The translations under genes and the position numbers were made by a program. From an uncultured Planctomycetaceae bacterium (GTDB taxonomy: Bacteria; Planctomycetota; Planctomycetia; Planctomycetales; Planctomycetaceae), in assembly GCA_913031625.1 (NCBI GenBank), contig CAJWGB010000004.1, forward strand, positions 1 through 64,000: 64,000 nt of DNA, in the 5' to 3' direction. Position 1 is the stretch's first letter. Each line of letters opens with the position of its first letter. The notes beneath the pieces are model-generated. The model ran no database searches and was not told the DNA's origin. It saw nothing but the letters and a program-made list of their open reading frames with translations. Positions 11,007 through 20,944 of the stretch are shown here, piece by piece.

Positions 11007-11176
11007 TAGCTACGGCCTGTCGACTCTATGTTCAGAGATGAACGTCGCTCGTGGCAAAATTTGAAGCAGACGGGTGTTTCAGTGGGCCAGGTTGGTTAAA
11101 ACATTCGATCATTCTTAACCGGATTTAAATACTCCGTTGCAGTTCGCTGCCAGATTCAAATACCGCGAGCAGTCAG

Positions 11177-11797
11177 ATGTCTCCTGAAAATCGCTATTCG
11201 TGTGTGCTGCTGTTTGGGCCACCGGGTGTCGGAAAGGGCACTCAGGGAAAGATCCTTGCGAACATTCCCGGGTTCTTTCACCTGTCAGTCGGAGACGTTT
11301 TCCGATCCGTTGACATTGGTTCCGAGGACGGGAAGGAAGTCTACGACTACATTTCCGAGGGGCAGTTGGTTCCGGATCCCCTGACAATGAAGATCTGGAA
11401 GAAGGCCGTTGACGCCTACGTTGCACTGTCATGGTATAAGCCGCACGAAGACCTGCTGGTCCTCGATGGCATGCCTCGTAACGTCGAACAGGTGTCTCTT
11501 GTTGAGAAGTATCTGAACGTGCACCAGATCATCTATCTTGAGTGCAGTGATGAAGAGGACATGATTCATCGCATTCGGAGGCGTGCAATTCGCGAAAATC
11601 GCACAGATGACGCCAATGAGGATGTGATCCGGCATCGATTCAGTGTTTATCATCAGGTAACGGCACCTGTGATTGATCGGTACCCGGCTGACATGATTTC
11701 GCGAGTGGACTGTAACGGTTCGCCGGCGGAAGTATTAAAGCTGATTCTTGATCAGGTGATTCCTGTTCAGAACGCTCACTTCCGTGACAACAACTGA
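11177..11797 (+). CDS. Adenylate kinase-like nucleoside monophosphate kinase
   Basis: LLFGPPGVGKGTQGKIL P-loop, LVLDGMPRNVEQV, short LID region, RRAIRENRTDDANEDVIRHRFSVYHQVTAPVIDRY. Confidence 0.88.
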   Translation: MSPENRYSCVLLFGPPGVGKGTQGKILANIPGFFHLSVGDVFRSVDIGSEDGKEVYDYISEGQLVPDPLTMKIWKKAVDAYVALSWYKPHEDLLVLDGMPRNVEQVSLVEKYLNVHQIIYLECSDEEDMIHRIRRRAIRENRTDDANEDVIRHRFSVYHQVTAPVIDRYPADMISRVDCNGSPAEVLKLILDQVIPVQNAHFRDNN

Positions 11798-11802
11798 CGC
11801 AC

Positions 11803-12711
11803 ATGGCTCAGGTGCCCCTCCCTTCTGACCCTTCCGCTTTGCTGAGCTTTGGCAGGCTGGAACTGGTGGCGCGTCAACTGGTGGAAGGCCTTATGATGGG
11901 CCGCCACCGAAGTCCATTTAAGGGGTCCAGCGTCGAGTTCGTGGAGCATCGCGAATACTATCCCGGCGATGACATGCGCCATATCGACTGGCGGGCGTAC
12001 GGCAAGACTGGGCACTACTACATCAAAGAGTTCGAGGACGAAACGAATCTCCGCGCCTATCTGATGCTGGACGCAAGTGGCAGCATGGCATACGAAGGCA
12101 AATCTGCCCGCAAATACGATTATGCACGGCTGCTTACCGGGGCTCTCACGTGGTTGCTGCTGAGCCAGCGGGACTCAGTGGGACTCTTCACATTCGATAA
12201 CCAGATCCGGGGTCAGCTGAAACCATCCAGCAGTCGGGATACCTACCGTCGAATTATTCAGGTCCTTGAAGAAACGACGCCGGGAGAAGATACGGGGCTG
12301 GCCTCAGTGGCAGACGAGATTCTTCCGACTCTGCGTCGGCGCAGCATGGTCATTCTGATCAGTGACTGTTTCGATACCGTGGAGCGGCTGGATTCAGTTT
12401 TACAGAGACTCCGGCACGCTCGACATGAGATCGTGGTGTTTCGGATTGCAGCTCCCGAGGAAATCGAATTTCCGTTTGACCGCCCGACGCAATTTCGAAA
12501 TCTGGAAGTTGCCGACCACAGGCTGCTGGTTGATCCGGCGCGACTGCGTAAGGAGTACCTTCGCCAGTATCACGAGTTCTCTGAGGGGCTTGAAAAGGTT
12601 TGCGGAGACCTTGCCGTTGATTACCGGGTGGTGCTGACCTCTGACCCTGTTCAGGACGTGCTGGGCACATGGCTCGCTGAGCGGATGGCTATGTCTGGGC
12701 CTCGCCGGTAG
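11803..12711 (+). CDS. DUF58 domain-containing protein
   Basis: GRHRSPFKGSSVEFVEHREYYPGDDMRHIDWRAYGKTGHYYIKEFEDETNLRAYLMLDASGSMAY: diagnostic DUF58/vWA-like pattern. Confidence 0.93.
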   Translation: MAQVPLPSDPSALLSFGRLELVARQLVEGLMMGRHRSPFKGSSVEFVEHREYYPGDDMRHIDWRAYGKTGHYYIKEFEDETNLRAYLMLDASGSMAYEGKSARKYDYARLLTGALTWLLLSQRDSVGLFTFDNQIRGQLKPSSSRDTYRRIIQVLEETTPGEDTGLASVADEILPTLRRRSMVILISDCFDTVERLDSVLQRLRHARHEIVVFRIAAPEEIEFPFDRPTQFRNLEVADHRLLVDPARLRKEYLRQYHEFSEGLEKVCGDLAVDYRVVLTSDPVQDVLGTWLAERMAMSGPRR

Positions 12712-12862
12712 TGAGGCCGGCTTCTATGGAATTCTCGGGTTGGAGGCCCCTGGCTGCAGGGCAATGTATGCTGTGCGGCGAGCGGACCGCAGCCTGACTC
12801 CCAACCCGATGACGCAGCACCGGTCGTGATCCGGAGTCTGCAGGGGCACTGAACGGCTGGAA

Positions 12863-13165
12863 TTAGCAGCTGACGGTATTGGGAATGCGTACGCGTGAAA
12901 ATCGTCGCCCCAGTGCGTCATAGAACAGCACTTCGTTCTGCTTTCGGTCCCAGACAGCACTCAGCTTAACGCTTCGCGGGCCATGAAGGATAAACTGAGA
13001 GCCACAGTGCTCACCGTTCTGTTTTAGTTCCAGCTCGGTCATCGGGAAGTGATGTTCGAGAAGGTTTTCCTTCCGACAGAGTTCCAGATGAATGTAGTCG
13101 CGAAGTTCATCGAGAGTCTGAATGACGGTGGAAGCGGCAGGTGTGGCAACGGCGGTTTGACACAT
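12863..13165 (-). CDS. Conserved-looking hypothetical protein
   Basis: 100 aa ORF with balanced composition, ELRDYIHLELCRKENLLEHHFPMTELELKQNGEHCGSQFILHGPRSVKLSAVWDRKQNEVLFYDALGRRFSRVRI. Confidence 0.65.
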   Translation of the reverse strand: MCQTAVATPAASTVIQTLDELRDYIHLELCRKENLLEHHFPMTELELKQNGEHCGSQFILHGPRSVKLSAVWDRKQNEVLFYDALGRRFSRVRIPNTVSC

Positions 13166-13589
13166 ATGAGCAGCTGGCTAGCGAGTTTTGTGAAGCAATT
13201 CGGGACAGGGGATACCTCGCGGTTGGTACCGTTTTCCCGGTGTGGAAAAGTGTATCGTCGCACCGGAACAGAAAACTTCCCGAAGTTTACCAGGCCACAT
13301 ACAGGCCGTACTGCCACGCAGAATAACACGATTCACCGAACCGGACCCACTCGTGACGAGAAACAGAAAATCGTCACATGATTGCAACTCTCCAGTAAAG
13401 TTGGCGTCGTCACTGCGATTTAGTGCACCTCGTTGGCCGTCGCCAGCTGCATACCTGAAAGTGAATGAGATCCCGTATGCCGAACTCCTGGATGTGCGTT
13501 AAACAGGCACTGCGAGTGCACGGGCCGAACGTGGACTCTTACTGACGGACTGGTGTTTGAGTAGACGCGAGGATTTTCCGGAACGCGAT

Positions 13590-14132
13590 TTAACTGTGGT
13601 TTGTCAGGAGGACCTCAAGGCTGAATTCGATGACCTCCTCCACGGCAAGGGTTTGCCTGAATCCGCGAATGTCTTCAGAAGCGGTACCTCCCGGAACATC
13701 CAATTGAAGCTGTCGTGACCGAAGAACCGGCTTTTCTTCGGTTCGGATCGCAATGGTCGTCCATGCCACACCATCGAGTTCCGGTGGCGCGTCTGGGCCA
13801 AGGTGTCCTGTGACAGCTGCTGCCACATCAGCGTGATCAGTGACAGCAAGTGCTCCGGAAGCCATTTGCTCACTGACGACTCGACTGACTGGCCCGGGAT
13901 CTTCGAGGTCCCTGTCCTTAACTTTTAACCATCCCGACTTTGTTTCCAGTTGATAGACCACAGCTGAGCCGGCAAGGTATTGGGAGATGCCGGGGAATCG
14001 GCCCATGGACGCGGCGATCAGGCCTGCTGTGCAGCTTTCAGCAAACACGATTCGTTTTCCGGATTTCACGAGCCAGTCGCGCAGTTGACCACAAACATCA
14101 GAGCTAAACGGGTCCATTTCTGTGATATCCAA
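13590..14132 (-). CDS. CinA family (C-terminal amidohydrolase domain), PncC-like
   Basis: FAESCTAGLIAASMGRFPGISQYLAGSAVVY, AVTGHLGPDAPPELDGVAWTTIA. Confidence 0.92.
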   Translation of the reverse strand: MDITEMDPFSSDVCGQLRDWLVKSGKRIVFAESCTAGLIAASMGRFPGISQYLAGSAVVYQLETKSGWLKVKDRDLEDPGPVSRVVSEQMASGALAVTDHADVAAAVTGHLGPDAPPELDGVAWTTIAIRTEEKPVLRSRQLQLDVPGGTASEDIRGFRQTLAVEEVIEFSLEVLLTNHS

Positions 14133-14225
14133 TTGAGATTCTGGAGACGTCCTTTTGAGTCGAGCACCAGGAATGTAACCTCACGTTCTGCCTGCCGGAA
14201 TTCACAACATTCTGATCCGCAACTT

Positions 14226-14996
14226 ATGCACCTGACTTCCGATGAACTCCAGATCACCGGGTCTGAATCCGAATGCAGCTATCTGCCGGGTCAGCAATCA
14301 AGGATGAACTATCGCCTCGCAATGTCTCTGTCGCCGCGGCGGTATGAGGGTCTGCTCGAGCGAGGCTGGCGGCGTTTCGGAAGAACTTTGTTTCGCCCGA
14401 CCTGTCGTCGTTGTTCCGAATGTCGAAGCATTCGAATCGATCTCCGAAATTTCCAGCCAACAAAGAGCCAGAGACGACTGCAACGGCGTATGAGGCAATT
14501 CGACCTGTCGATTGTCAGGCCGCAGCTCACACAACAGCACATTGATCTGTACAACCTGTACCACGAAGACATGCATGAACGGCGCGGCTGGCCGTTTCGT
14601 GAAACCACTCCTGAGGATTACTACGACTCCTTTGTTGACGGTGACTTTCCGTTCTCACGCGAGTTTCAATATCGACTGGATGGTGAGCTGGTCGCCATCG
14701 GTATGGTCGATGTGACAGATCGGCTCATGTCGAGCATCTACTTCATTTACGATCCGGCAATTCGGAAATACTCACCGGGTACACTCTCCGCGCTGTTCGA
14801 GATTGAGACCGGTCGAAATTCCGGACAGGATTTCCTGCACCTCGGCTACTTCATCCGCGACTGTGATTCGATGAATTACAAAAACCGATTTGCGCCGCAT
14901 GAGTTTCTTGAACACTATGTTGGCGATAAGGAACCTGCTGTCTGGCTTCCTGCCGAAAATGGAGACACGTCACCGAATGGGCTGCAGCAGGCGTGA
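14226..14996 (+). CDS. bpt: Aspartate/glutamate leucyltransferase (bacterial arginyltransferase family)
   Basis: CSYLPGQQSRMNYRLAMSLSPRRYEGLLERGWRRFGRTLFRPTCRRCSECRSIRIDL; C-terminal YFIYDP...GYFIRDCDSMNYKNRFAPHEFL. Confidence 0.92.
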   Translation: MHLTSDELQITGSESECSYLPGQQSRMNYRLAMSLSPRRYEGLLERGWRRFGRTLFRPTCRRCSECRSIRIDLRNFQPTKSQRRLQRRMRQFDLSIVRPQLTQQHIDLYNLYHEDMHERRGWPFRETTPEDYYDSFVDGDFPFSREFQYRLDGELVAIGMVDVTDRLMSSIYFIYDPAIRKYSPGTLSALFEIETGRNSGQDFLHLGYFIRDCDSMNYKNRFAPHEFLEHYVGDKEPAVWLPAENGDTSPNGLQQA

Positions 14997-14999
14997 TAA

Positions 15000-16109
15000 A
15001 TGCATGATCTGATTGTAATCGGTACCGGAGGAGTCGGGAGTGCTGTCATGGCACAGGCGGCCCGTCGTGGACTGAGAGTTTTGGGCTTTGATCGACACCG
15101 GCCACCGCATTCGTTCGGGAGTTCGCATGGCGAATCTCGCGTCATTCGCCGCTCTTACTTTGAGCATCCTGACTATGTGCCATTGTTGAGTCGTGCCTAC
15201 GAACTTTGGGATCAGCTCAATCGTGAAACCGGGCAACAGCTTTTTGTTCGGTCCGGACTGGTGTACTACCTCACGCCGGATGGACGGGTGTCCGCTGGAG
15301 TGAGGGGCAGTGCTGCAGAATACGGCCTTGAACTCAATTCAGCTTCGGCCGATGAAGCTGCCAGACGCTGGCCGCAGTTTGTCGTACCTCACGGCCGTGA
15401 AGTGTTGTACGAACCGGATGCGGGCTATCTTCGTGTTGAAGACTGCGTCGCCGCTCAACATGAGATGGCAATTCAGGCGGGAGGAGAGTGTGCGACCGAA
15501 GAGGTCATTTCGTGGGCTGCGACTGAGTCCGGAGTTGCGGTTCGTTCTGCCGGTGGAACATGGTCGGCGGAACGACTGATCATTGCGGCTGGCAGCTGGA
15601 GTCACTCAATGCTTCATGCACCTGGTCTGCCGTTGAGGGTTGTGCACAAACAGCTGCATTGGTTTCCGTCCAGTCCTTCTGCGGCTGCTGCAGGTGAGTC
15701 TGCCTGTTTCTTTTACGAGGTAAACGATGGTTACTTTTACGGATTTCCGGATCTGGGTAATGGCATCAAAGTAGCCGAACACAGTGGCGGAATACGGCTG
15801 AATCGACCGGAAGACGGGTATGATTTTGCTGATCCTCAGGACAATGAAAGAGTCACCGCATTCGTGAACGAATATCTGAATGGGGCACAGGCTGTGTCAG
15901 CACAGACTGCCTCCTGTCGATACACGATGACTCCCGATGAGCACTTCGTCATTGATCGCCATCCGCAGCATGATTGCGTGACATTCGCTGCCGGGTTGTC
16001 GGGACACGGTTTCAAGTTTGCTCCGGCTTTGGCAGAGTTACTTCTCGATCTCAGCCTTGAAGGATCGACTTCGCACAACATCGACTTTCTCTCATGGGAT
16101 CGGTTTTGA
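15000..16109 (+). CDS. FAD-dependent oxidoreductase, sarcosine/N-methyltryptophan oxidase-like
   Basis: DLIVIGTGGVGSAVMAQAARRGLRVLGFDRHRPPHSFGSSHGESRVIRRSY; C-terminal CRYTMTPDEHFVIDRHP and GLSGHGFKFAPALAELL. Confidence 0.92.
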   Translation: MHDLIVIGTGGVGSAVMAQAARRGLRVLGFDRHRPPHSFGSSHGESRVIRRSYFEHPDYVPLLSRAYELWDQLNRETGQQLFVRSGLVYYLTPDGRVSAGVRGSAAEYGLELNSASADEAARRWPQFVVPHGREVLYEPDAGYLRVEDCVAAQHEMAIQAGGECATEEVISWAATESGVAVRSAGGTWSAERLIIAAGSWSHSMLHAPGLPLRVVHKQLHWFPSSPSAAAAGESACFFYEVNDGYFYGFPDLGNGIKVAEHSGGIRLNRPEDGYDFADPQDNERVTAFVNEYLNGAQAVSAQTASCRYTMTPDEHFVIDRHPQHDCVTFAAGLSGHGFKFAPALAELLLDLSLEGSTSHNIDFLSWDRF

Positions 16110-16110
16110 A

Positions 16111-17091
16111 ATGCAGGCGGACGATCTGTTTTGCTTTCAGCCAGTCTATGAGCATCTGGCGGCAGCCGGACATCAGGACTGGGCGGACGAAATTCGCGGG
16201 GCGATCGAATCGGCAATTGCGTTGGATCAGCACGGAAACCTGAGTCAGTGGATGGAGGCCCGAAGACAGCTACCGTCCGGACCGAAATCTCTGCATGTCG
16301 ATGACGGACGAATCGTTGTGGGCAGCGCGGTAATGGCCGACACGGATGTGCTCCGTGAACAGCTTATGGGATTTCATCCGTGGCGCAAGGGGCCATTCCG
16401 TGTCGGCGGTATCGACATTGATACGGAATGGCGATCGGACTGGAAGTGGAATCGAATCGCCGACCATGTTGAGTTTCGTGATCGTGTGATTCTGGATGTA
16501 GGCTGCGGTAATGGTTACTTCGGGTGGCGCATGCTGGAGTCCGGTGCTCGAATGGTGGTCGGACTCGATCCGTTTCTGCTTTACGTGATGCAGCACGAGG
16601 CGATTCGAAAACTTGCTCCGGCCGGAGCAGCCAACTACGTTTTGCCGGTGGGAGACCAGCTCCTTAATCGTGAAGCGCGCGTCTTCGATGTCGTACTGTC
16701 AATGGGAGTCCTGTATCACCGAACCAGCCCAGTCGATCACCTTCAGTCTCTTTTGAAGGTGCTGCAGCGTGGAGGACAACTGGTCATTGAAACGCTGATC
16801 ATCGATGAGCCTGGCCAGCAGGTCTTAATGCCGGAGGGACGTTACGCAAAGATGCGCAACGTCTGGTTCATTCCAACGCTGGAGATGCTTACTCTGTGGC
16901 TGCAAAGAACCGGATTTAGCCGGATTGAAGTGTGTGACGTTACACCAACGACGACCGACGAACAGAGGTCAACGGACTGGATGACGTTCGAGTCACTGCC
17001 GAACTTCCTCGATCCGGATCAGTCTTCAAGAACGATTGAGGGGTACCCTCGCCCCGTGCGAGCTGTTCTGACGGCTCGTGCGGCTCGATAG
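16111..17091 (+). CDS. cmoB: tRNA U34 carboxymethyltransferase CmoB
   Basis: HPWRKGPFRVGGIDIDTEWRSDWKWNRI, ILDVGCGNGYFGWRM, SMGVLYHRTSPVDHL, MRNVWFIPTLEMLTLWL, TTTDEQRSTDWMTFESLPNFLDP, EGYPRPVRAVL: near colinear with enterobacterial CmoB from memory. Confidence 0.94.
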   Translation: MQADDLFCFQPVYEHLAAAGHQDWADEIRGAIESAIALDQHGNLSQWMEARRQLPSGPKSLHVDDGRIVVGSAVMADTDVLREQLMGFHPWRKGPFRVGGIDIDTEWRSDWKWNRIADHVEFRDRVILDVGCGNGYFGWRMLESGARMVVGLDPFLLYVMQHEAIRKLAPAGAANYVLPVGDQLLNREARVFDVVLSMGVLYHRTSPVDHLQSLLKVLQRGGQLVIETLIIDEPGQQVLMPEGRYAKMRNVWFIPTLEMLTLWLQRTGFSRIEVCDVTPTTTDEQRSTDWMTFESLPNFLDPDQSSRTIEGYPRPVRAVLTARAAR

Positions 17092-17106
17092 GTTCAACAG
17101 GCGCAC

Positions 17107-17137
17107 AAAAAAAGTCGTCGCGAAAGTCCGCGACGAC
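17107..17137 (-). terminator. Rho-independent terminator of ahcY
   Basis: Minus-strand reading: agtcgtcgcgg-actt-tcgcgacgactttttttgtg. Confidence 0.85.
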
Positions 17138-17159
17138 TCGTCTGCTTAGTCTGCGTCTC

Positions 17160-18491
17160 TTAGTAGCGGTAGTGTTCCGGTTTGTAAGGTCCGGCCACAG
17201 GCACGTTGATGTATTCCGCCTGATCTTCTGTCAATACTTCCAGCTGCACGCCCAGTTTTTCGAGGTGCAGTCGGGCGACTTCTTCGTCCAGAATCTTCGG
17301 CAGCATGTGAACGCCGATTTCGTACTTGTCGGATTCCTGCCACAGAGCAAGCTGAGCCATGACCTGATTGGTGAAGCTGTTACTCATGACGAATGACGGA
17401 TGTCCGGTGGCACAGCCAAGGTTCACGAGGCGTCCTTCCGCCAGCACGATGATTGCTCGACCGTCTGGATAAACATACTTATCTACAGGACCGCCTTCGT
17501 CCCCTGGAGTCTTGATGTTGATCTTTTCGATGTCACTGCGATCGTTCAGGTAAGCGATCTGAACTTCGCTGTCGAAGTGTCCAATGTTGCACACAATGGC
17601 CTGGTGCTTCATGGCGTCCATGTGCTCACCGCGAATGACGTCTTTGTTTCCGGTGGTGGTTACAAAAATGTCACCGAATGCAGCGGCTTCGGCCATGGTG
17701 GTGACCTGATAGCCTTCCATTGTAGCCTGCAGTGCACAAATGGGGTCGATTTCTGTGACGACCACTCGAGCACCCAAACCCTTCATGGCGTCTGCACAGC
17801 CTTTGCCCACGTCACCGTAACCGCAGACGACGACGACTTTACCGGCAACCATGACATCTGTTGCTCGCTTGATGCCGTCGGCCAGTGATTCACGGCAACC
17901 ATAGAGGTTGTCAAACTTGCTCTTGGTCACTGAGTCATTGACGTTGATGGCAGGCACAGCCAGCATGCCCTGCTCCATCATCTGATGCAAACGATGAACG
18001 CCGGTTGTCGTTTCTTCAGACAGCCCTTTGATGTCCTTGAGCAGTTCCGGGAACTTCTCGTGAACCATCAGAGTCAGGTCGCCACCGTCGTCGAGGATCA
18101 TGTTCAGAGGCTGACCGTCCGGGAAGTGCAGAGTCTGCTCGATACACCAGTCAAACTCTTCTTCTGACATTCCCTTCCATGCGTAGACGGGGATACCAGC
18201 GGCAGCGATTGCAGCAGCAGCGTGGTCCTGAGTCGAAAAGATGTTACAGCTGGACCATGTCACTTCGGCGCCAAGTTCGATAAGCGTTTCGATCAGAACG
18301 GCGGTCTGAATTGTCATGTGCAGACATCCAGCGATACGCGCACCCTGCAGGGGCTTTGACTCGCCGTATTTTTCTCGCAGTGCCATCAGGCCGGGCATCT
18401 CGATCTCGGCCATTTCGATTTCCTTGCGACCAAGGTCAGCAAGGCTGATATCTTTCACTTTGTACGGGAGCTTTTCGGTGGATGCACTCAT
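17160..18491 (-). CDS. ahcY: Adenosylhomocysteinase
   Basis: [97 protein letters not shown]-terminus. Confidence 0.98.
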   Translation of the reverse strand: MSASTEKLPYKVKDISLADLGRKEIEMAEIEMPGLMALREKYGESKPLQGARIAGCLHMTIQTAVLIETLIELGAEVTWSSCNIFSTQDHAAAAIAAAGIPVYAWKGMSEEEFDWCIEQTLHFPDGQPLNMILDDGGDLTLMVHEKFPELLKDIKGLSEETTTGVHRLHQMMEQGMLAVPAINVNDSVTKSKFDNLYGCRESLADGIKRATDVMVAGKVVVVCGYGDVGKGCADAMKGLGARVVVTEIDPICALQATMEGYQVTTMAEAAAFGDIFVTTTGNKDVIRGEHMDAMKHQAIVCNIGHFDSEVQIAYLNDRSDIEKINIKTPGDEGGPVDKYVYPDGRAIIVLAEGRLVNLGCATGHPSFVMSNSFTNQVMAQLALWQESDKYEIGVHMLPKILDEEVARLHLEKLGVQLEVLTEDQAEYINVPVAGPYKPEHYRY

Positions 18492-19044
18492 GGTTTAATC
18501 TGCCAGAAAGAGGGTGAGACGACCGGAAATCGGACGTTGCGGGACTGTAGAGCATGCCCCCAGGGTTCTCAAGACGATACTCTCGAATGCGCTCGGTGAT
18601 TCCCTATTTTACCGCAGGAATTCCCGGGGCTGAAGACTGAGCTAGGCCAGGATCTCTCAGCCATGATGACGCCCGGGTGACTCAGGGAGTGATTGGGGAT
18701 GCTTCCCTGAGTTGTCGCCGGTACAGCGTTTGAGATCCGGTTATATGGACTATGCGGCACACCGCAGATTGTCACAAGTATTAACCGTCCATCCTGCTTC
18801 GTTTGCTGGATCTGGCGCTTCAGGACTCGTCGATAACTCTCAACAGGCCAATAGCCTCCTTCCGCTCCTCCTCAGATTAAAGCACCCTGAGTTCACGCGG
18901 CATGGGGCGGATGGAAACGAATTCTGAGTATTCAGAGTCGTCCACGGGCGACCTGTAGGTCGCCGTCTCCGTTCAACCCCCTCTGAACGGTGACGGCGAT
19001 TTCATTTGCGGTTCGCAAGCCCGTTCCCTGAGGATAAGTGGTCC

Positions 19045-20001
19045 ATGCCCAGACGAAGAAAACCTCCTGCCGGCAGCCGATTTGCCAGGGGAGAGTTTCA
19101 GGATCCCACAGCATGGCTGAGCGGATTCGTCGCCTACCTCGAGGCTGAGTGTGGGATGTCGCCCAACACGGTTGCCGCCTATCGGCGAGATCTGCAGAAG
19201 TTCTTTGACTGGAACCGCGATACTGATCGCCGCACAGTCCACCAGGTTGACATTGCCACGCTGACCGGCTTTCTTGAGTTCCTTCAGGGAAGTGGCCTCG
19301 CCGACAGTAGCGTCGCACGACATCTTGCTTCGATCCGGATGTTCTTTCGGTACCTCGTGTTGGAGTCAATCCTGACCGAAAGTGCGGTCGATCTCATCAC
19401 TTCGCCGAAGCTCTGGCAACGCCTTCCAAAAGTTCTCAGCCCGGATATGGTGAATGAACTGCTGGCCGCGCCTGTCGGAAGTCTGGATCGATATGCCCGT
19501 CGAGACCGAGCGATCCTTGCCGTTCTCTACGCGACCGGTTGTCGTGTTTCAGAAATCACCGGACTGCGACTGACCGATCTCAATCTGGACGAACGCTATG
19601 CACGTGTGACCGGCAAGGGCAACAAGCAGCGAATGGTCTCGCTGACTCCAATGGCTGTAGATGCAATCACCGAGTATCTGAATCTGGAACGCAGCGACAT
19701 GGTGCGCAGCCGGACAGTCGATGAGGAGTGGCTGTTCGTGTCACGCAGTGGGCGCAGAATGGGGCGTGATACCGTTTGGCAGCTGATTCAGAGGTACGCT
19801 GCCCGGGTTGGCTGTGGAGGCGACGTTTCGCCCCACACACTTCGTCACAGCTTTGCCACTCATTTGCTGGCAGGAGGGGCCGACATCCGAGCACTTCAGG
19901 AAATGCTGGGTCACGCCAGCATTAGAACCACGCAGATCTATACTCACGTAGATCACACGCGGCTGAAGAACGTGCATCAGAGCTGCCACCCTCGTGGTTA
20001 A
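19045..20001 (+). CDS. Tyrosine recombinase (XerC/XerD family)
   Basis: SAM-like core binding domain plus YATGCRVSEITGLRLTDL, GKGNKQRMVSL, PHTLRHSFATHLLAGGADIRALQEMLGHASIRTTQIYTHV: catalytic R-H-R-H-Y all present. Confidence 0.94.
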   Translation: MPRRRKPPAGSRFARGEFQDPTAWLSGFVAYLEAECGMSPNTVAAYRRDLQKFFDWNRDTDRRTVHQVDIATLTGFLEFLQGSGLADSSVARHLASIRMFFRYLVLESILTESAVDLITSPKLWQRLPKVLSPDMVNELLAAPVGSLDRYARRDRAILAVLYATGCRVSEITGLRLTDLNLDERYARVTGKGNKQRMVSLTPMAVDAITEYLNLERSDMVRSRTVDEEWLFVSRSGRRMGRDTVWQLIQRYAARVGCGGDVSPHTLRHSFATHLLAGGADIRALQEMLGHASIRTTQIYTHVDHTRLKNVHQSCHPRG

Positions 20002-20056
20002 ACGGCGCATGTGGGTCAGGTTTCCGTGGTTGAAACCTTCCTGCGAGTGAGTCTGT

Positions 20057-20839
20057 CTACTGCTTGCCTTCGGCGCGATTGGACCACCAGGGAAGTCCGA
20101 CGCCTCCGTCCATCGTCATGGTGCTGCCGGTCATATATGCTGCGTCGTCACTGAGAGTGAAACAGACGCCGCGTGCCATTTCTTCTGGCGTTCCCATGCG
20201 TTTCATCGGCAGCGACTCAGCACCAGCCTGCAGTTGCTCTTCGGTGAAGAATTTGCGTTCCCCGGGCGTGTCAATCCAGCCTGGATGAAACACGTTGACA
20301 CGGATGCCGTGCTGCACGAGTTCGATCGCAGCGGTTCGAGCCATGTGATCAATGGCCGCCTTCGACATGTTGTATGCCATCGCAGTCGGGATCGCCATGT
20401 TGGCGTGAGGTGAGCTGATGACGGTGATTGCTCCACCGTTGCCCTGTGTTACCATCTGTTGAGACGCAGCACGCACACCGTGAAATGCACCCCACATGCT
20501 GACGTTGACTGTCCTGCGGAATCCATCCATGTCAGCGTCAATCATGAGTTCCCGGTCACTGTAGACTGCGTTGCTGACAAACATATCCAGACTGCCGAAT
20601 TCGTTTACGGTCTTCTCGACCATCTCTTCGACGGCGTTCTGGTCAGAAACGTCGGCTGCAATAACCAGTGCTCTGCGACCGAGCGCGCGAATCTGATCTG
20701 CAACTTCTTCTGCTCGATCTTTGCTGGCATGGCAGTTGACCGTGACATTGGCCCCCTGTTTTGCGAGTTCCAGCGCGACTGCTGCGCCGATCCCTTTGGA
20801 TGAACCTGTTACCAGCGCGTTTCTGCCATCAAAACTCAT
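20057..20839 (-). CDS. SDR family oxidoreductase
   Basis: ALVTGSSKGIGAAVALELAKQGANVTVN, FVSNAVYSD, YNMSKAAIDHMARTAAIEL, TMDGGVGL. Confidence 0.95.
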   Translation of the reverse strand: MSFDGRNALVTGSSKGIGAAVALELAKQGANVTVNCHASKDRAEEVADQIRALGRRALVIAADVSDQNAVEEMVEKTVNEFGSLDMFVSNAVYSDRELMIDADMDGFRRTVNVSMWGAFHGVRAASQQMVTQGNGGAITVISSPHANMAIPTAMAYNMSKAAIDHMARTAAIELVQHGIRVNVFHPGWIDTPGERKFFTEEQLQAGAESLPMKRMGTPEEMARGVCFTLSDDAAYMTGSTMTMDGGVGLPWWSNRAEGKQ

Positions 20840-20944
20840 CGTTGTCCCGTATCCTGTTGAGGGGCGTCAGTGTTGGAGGGGAGTTTAAGGTCTTTTTGTC
20901 GGAATTCCTGCCAGCGCTGCCCGTCTTTTTCTGAGGATTGCAGG

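Noticed and set aside
18492-18720. Possible SAH riboswitch upstream of ahcY
   Set aside because: Looked for it because of ahcY, but I could not identify the conserved SAH aptamer core by eye; an Rfam/Infernal scan would decide.
19045-20001. Tyrosine recombinase as marker of an integrated mobile element
   Set aside because: No flanking attachment repeats, tRNA, or phage/plasmid genes nearby; reads like a housekeeping Xer-type recombinase.
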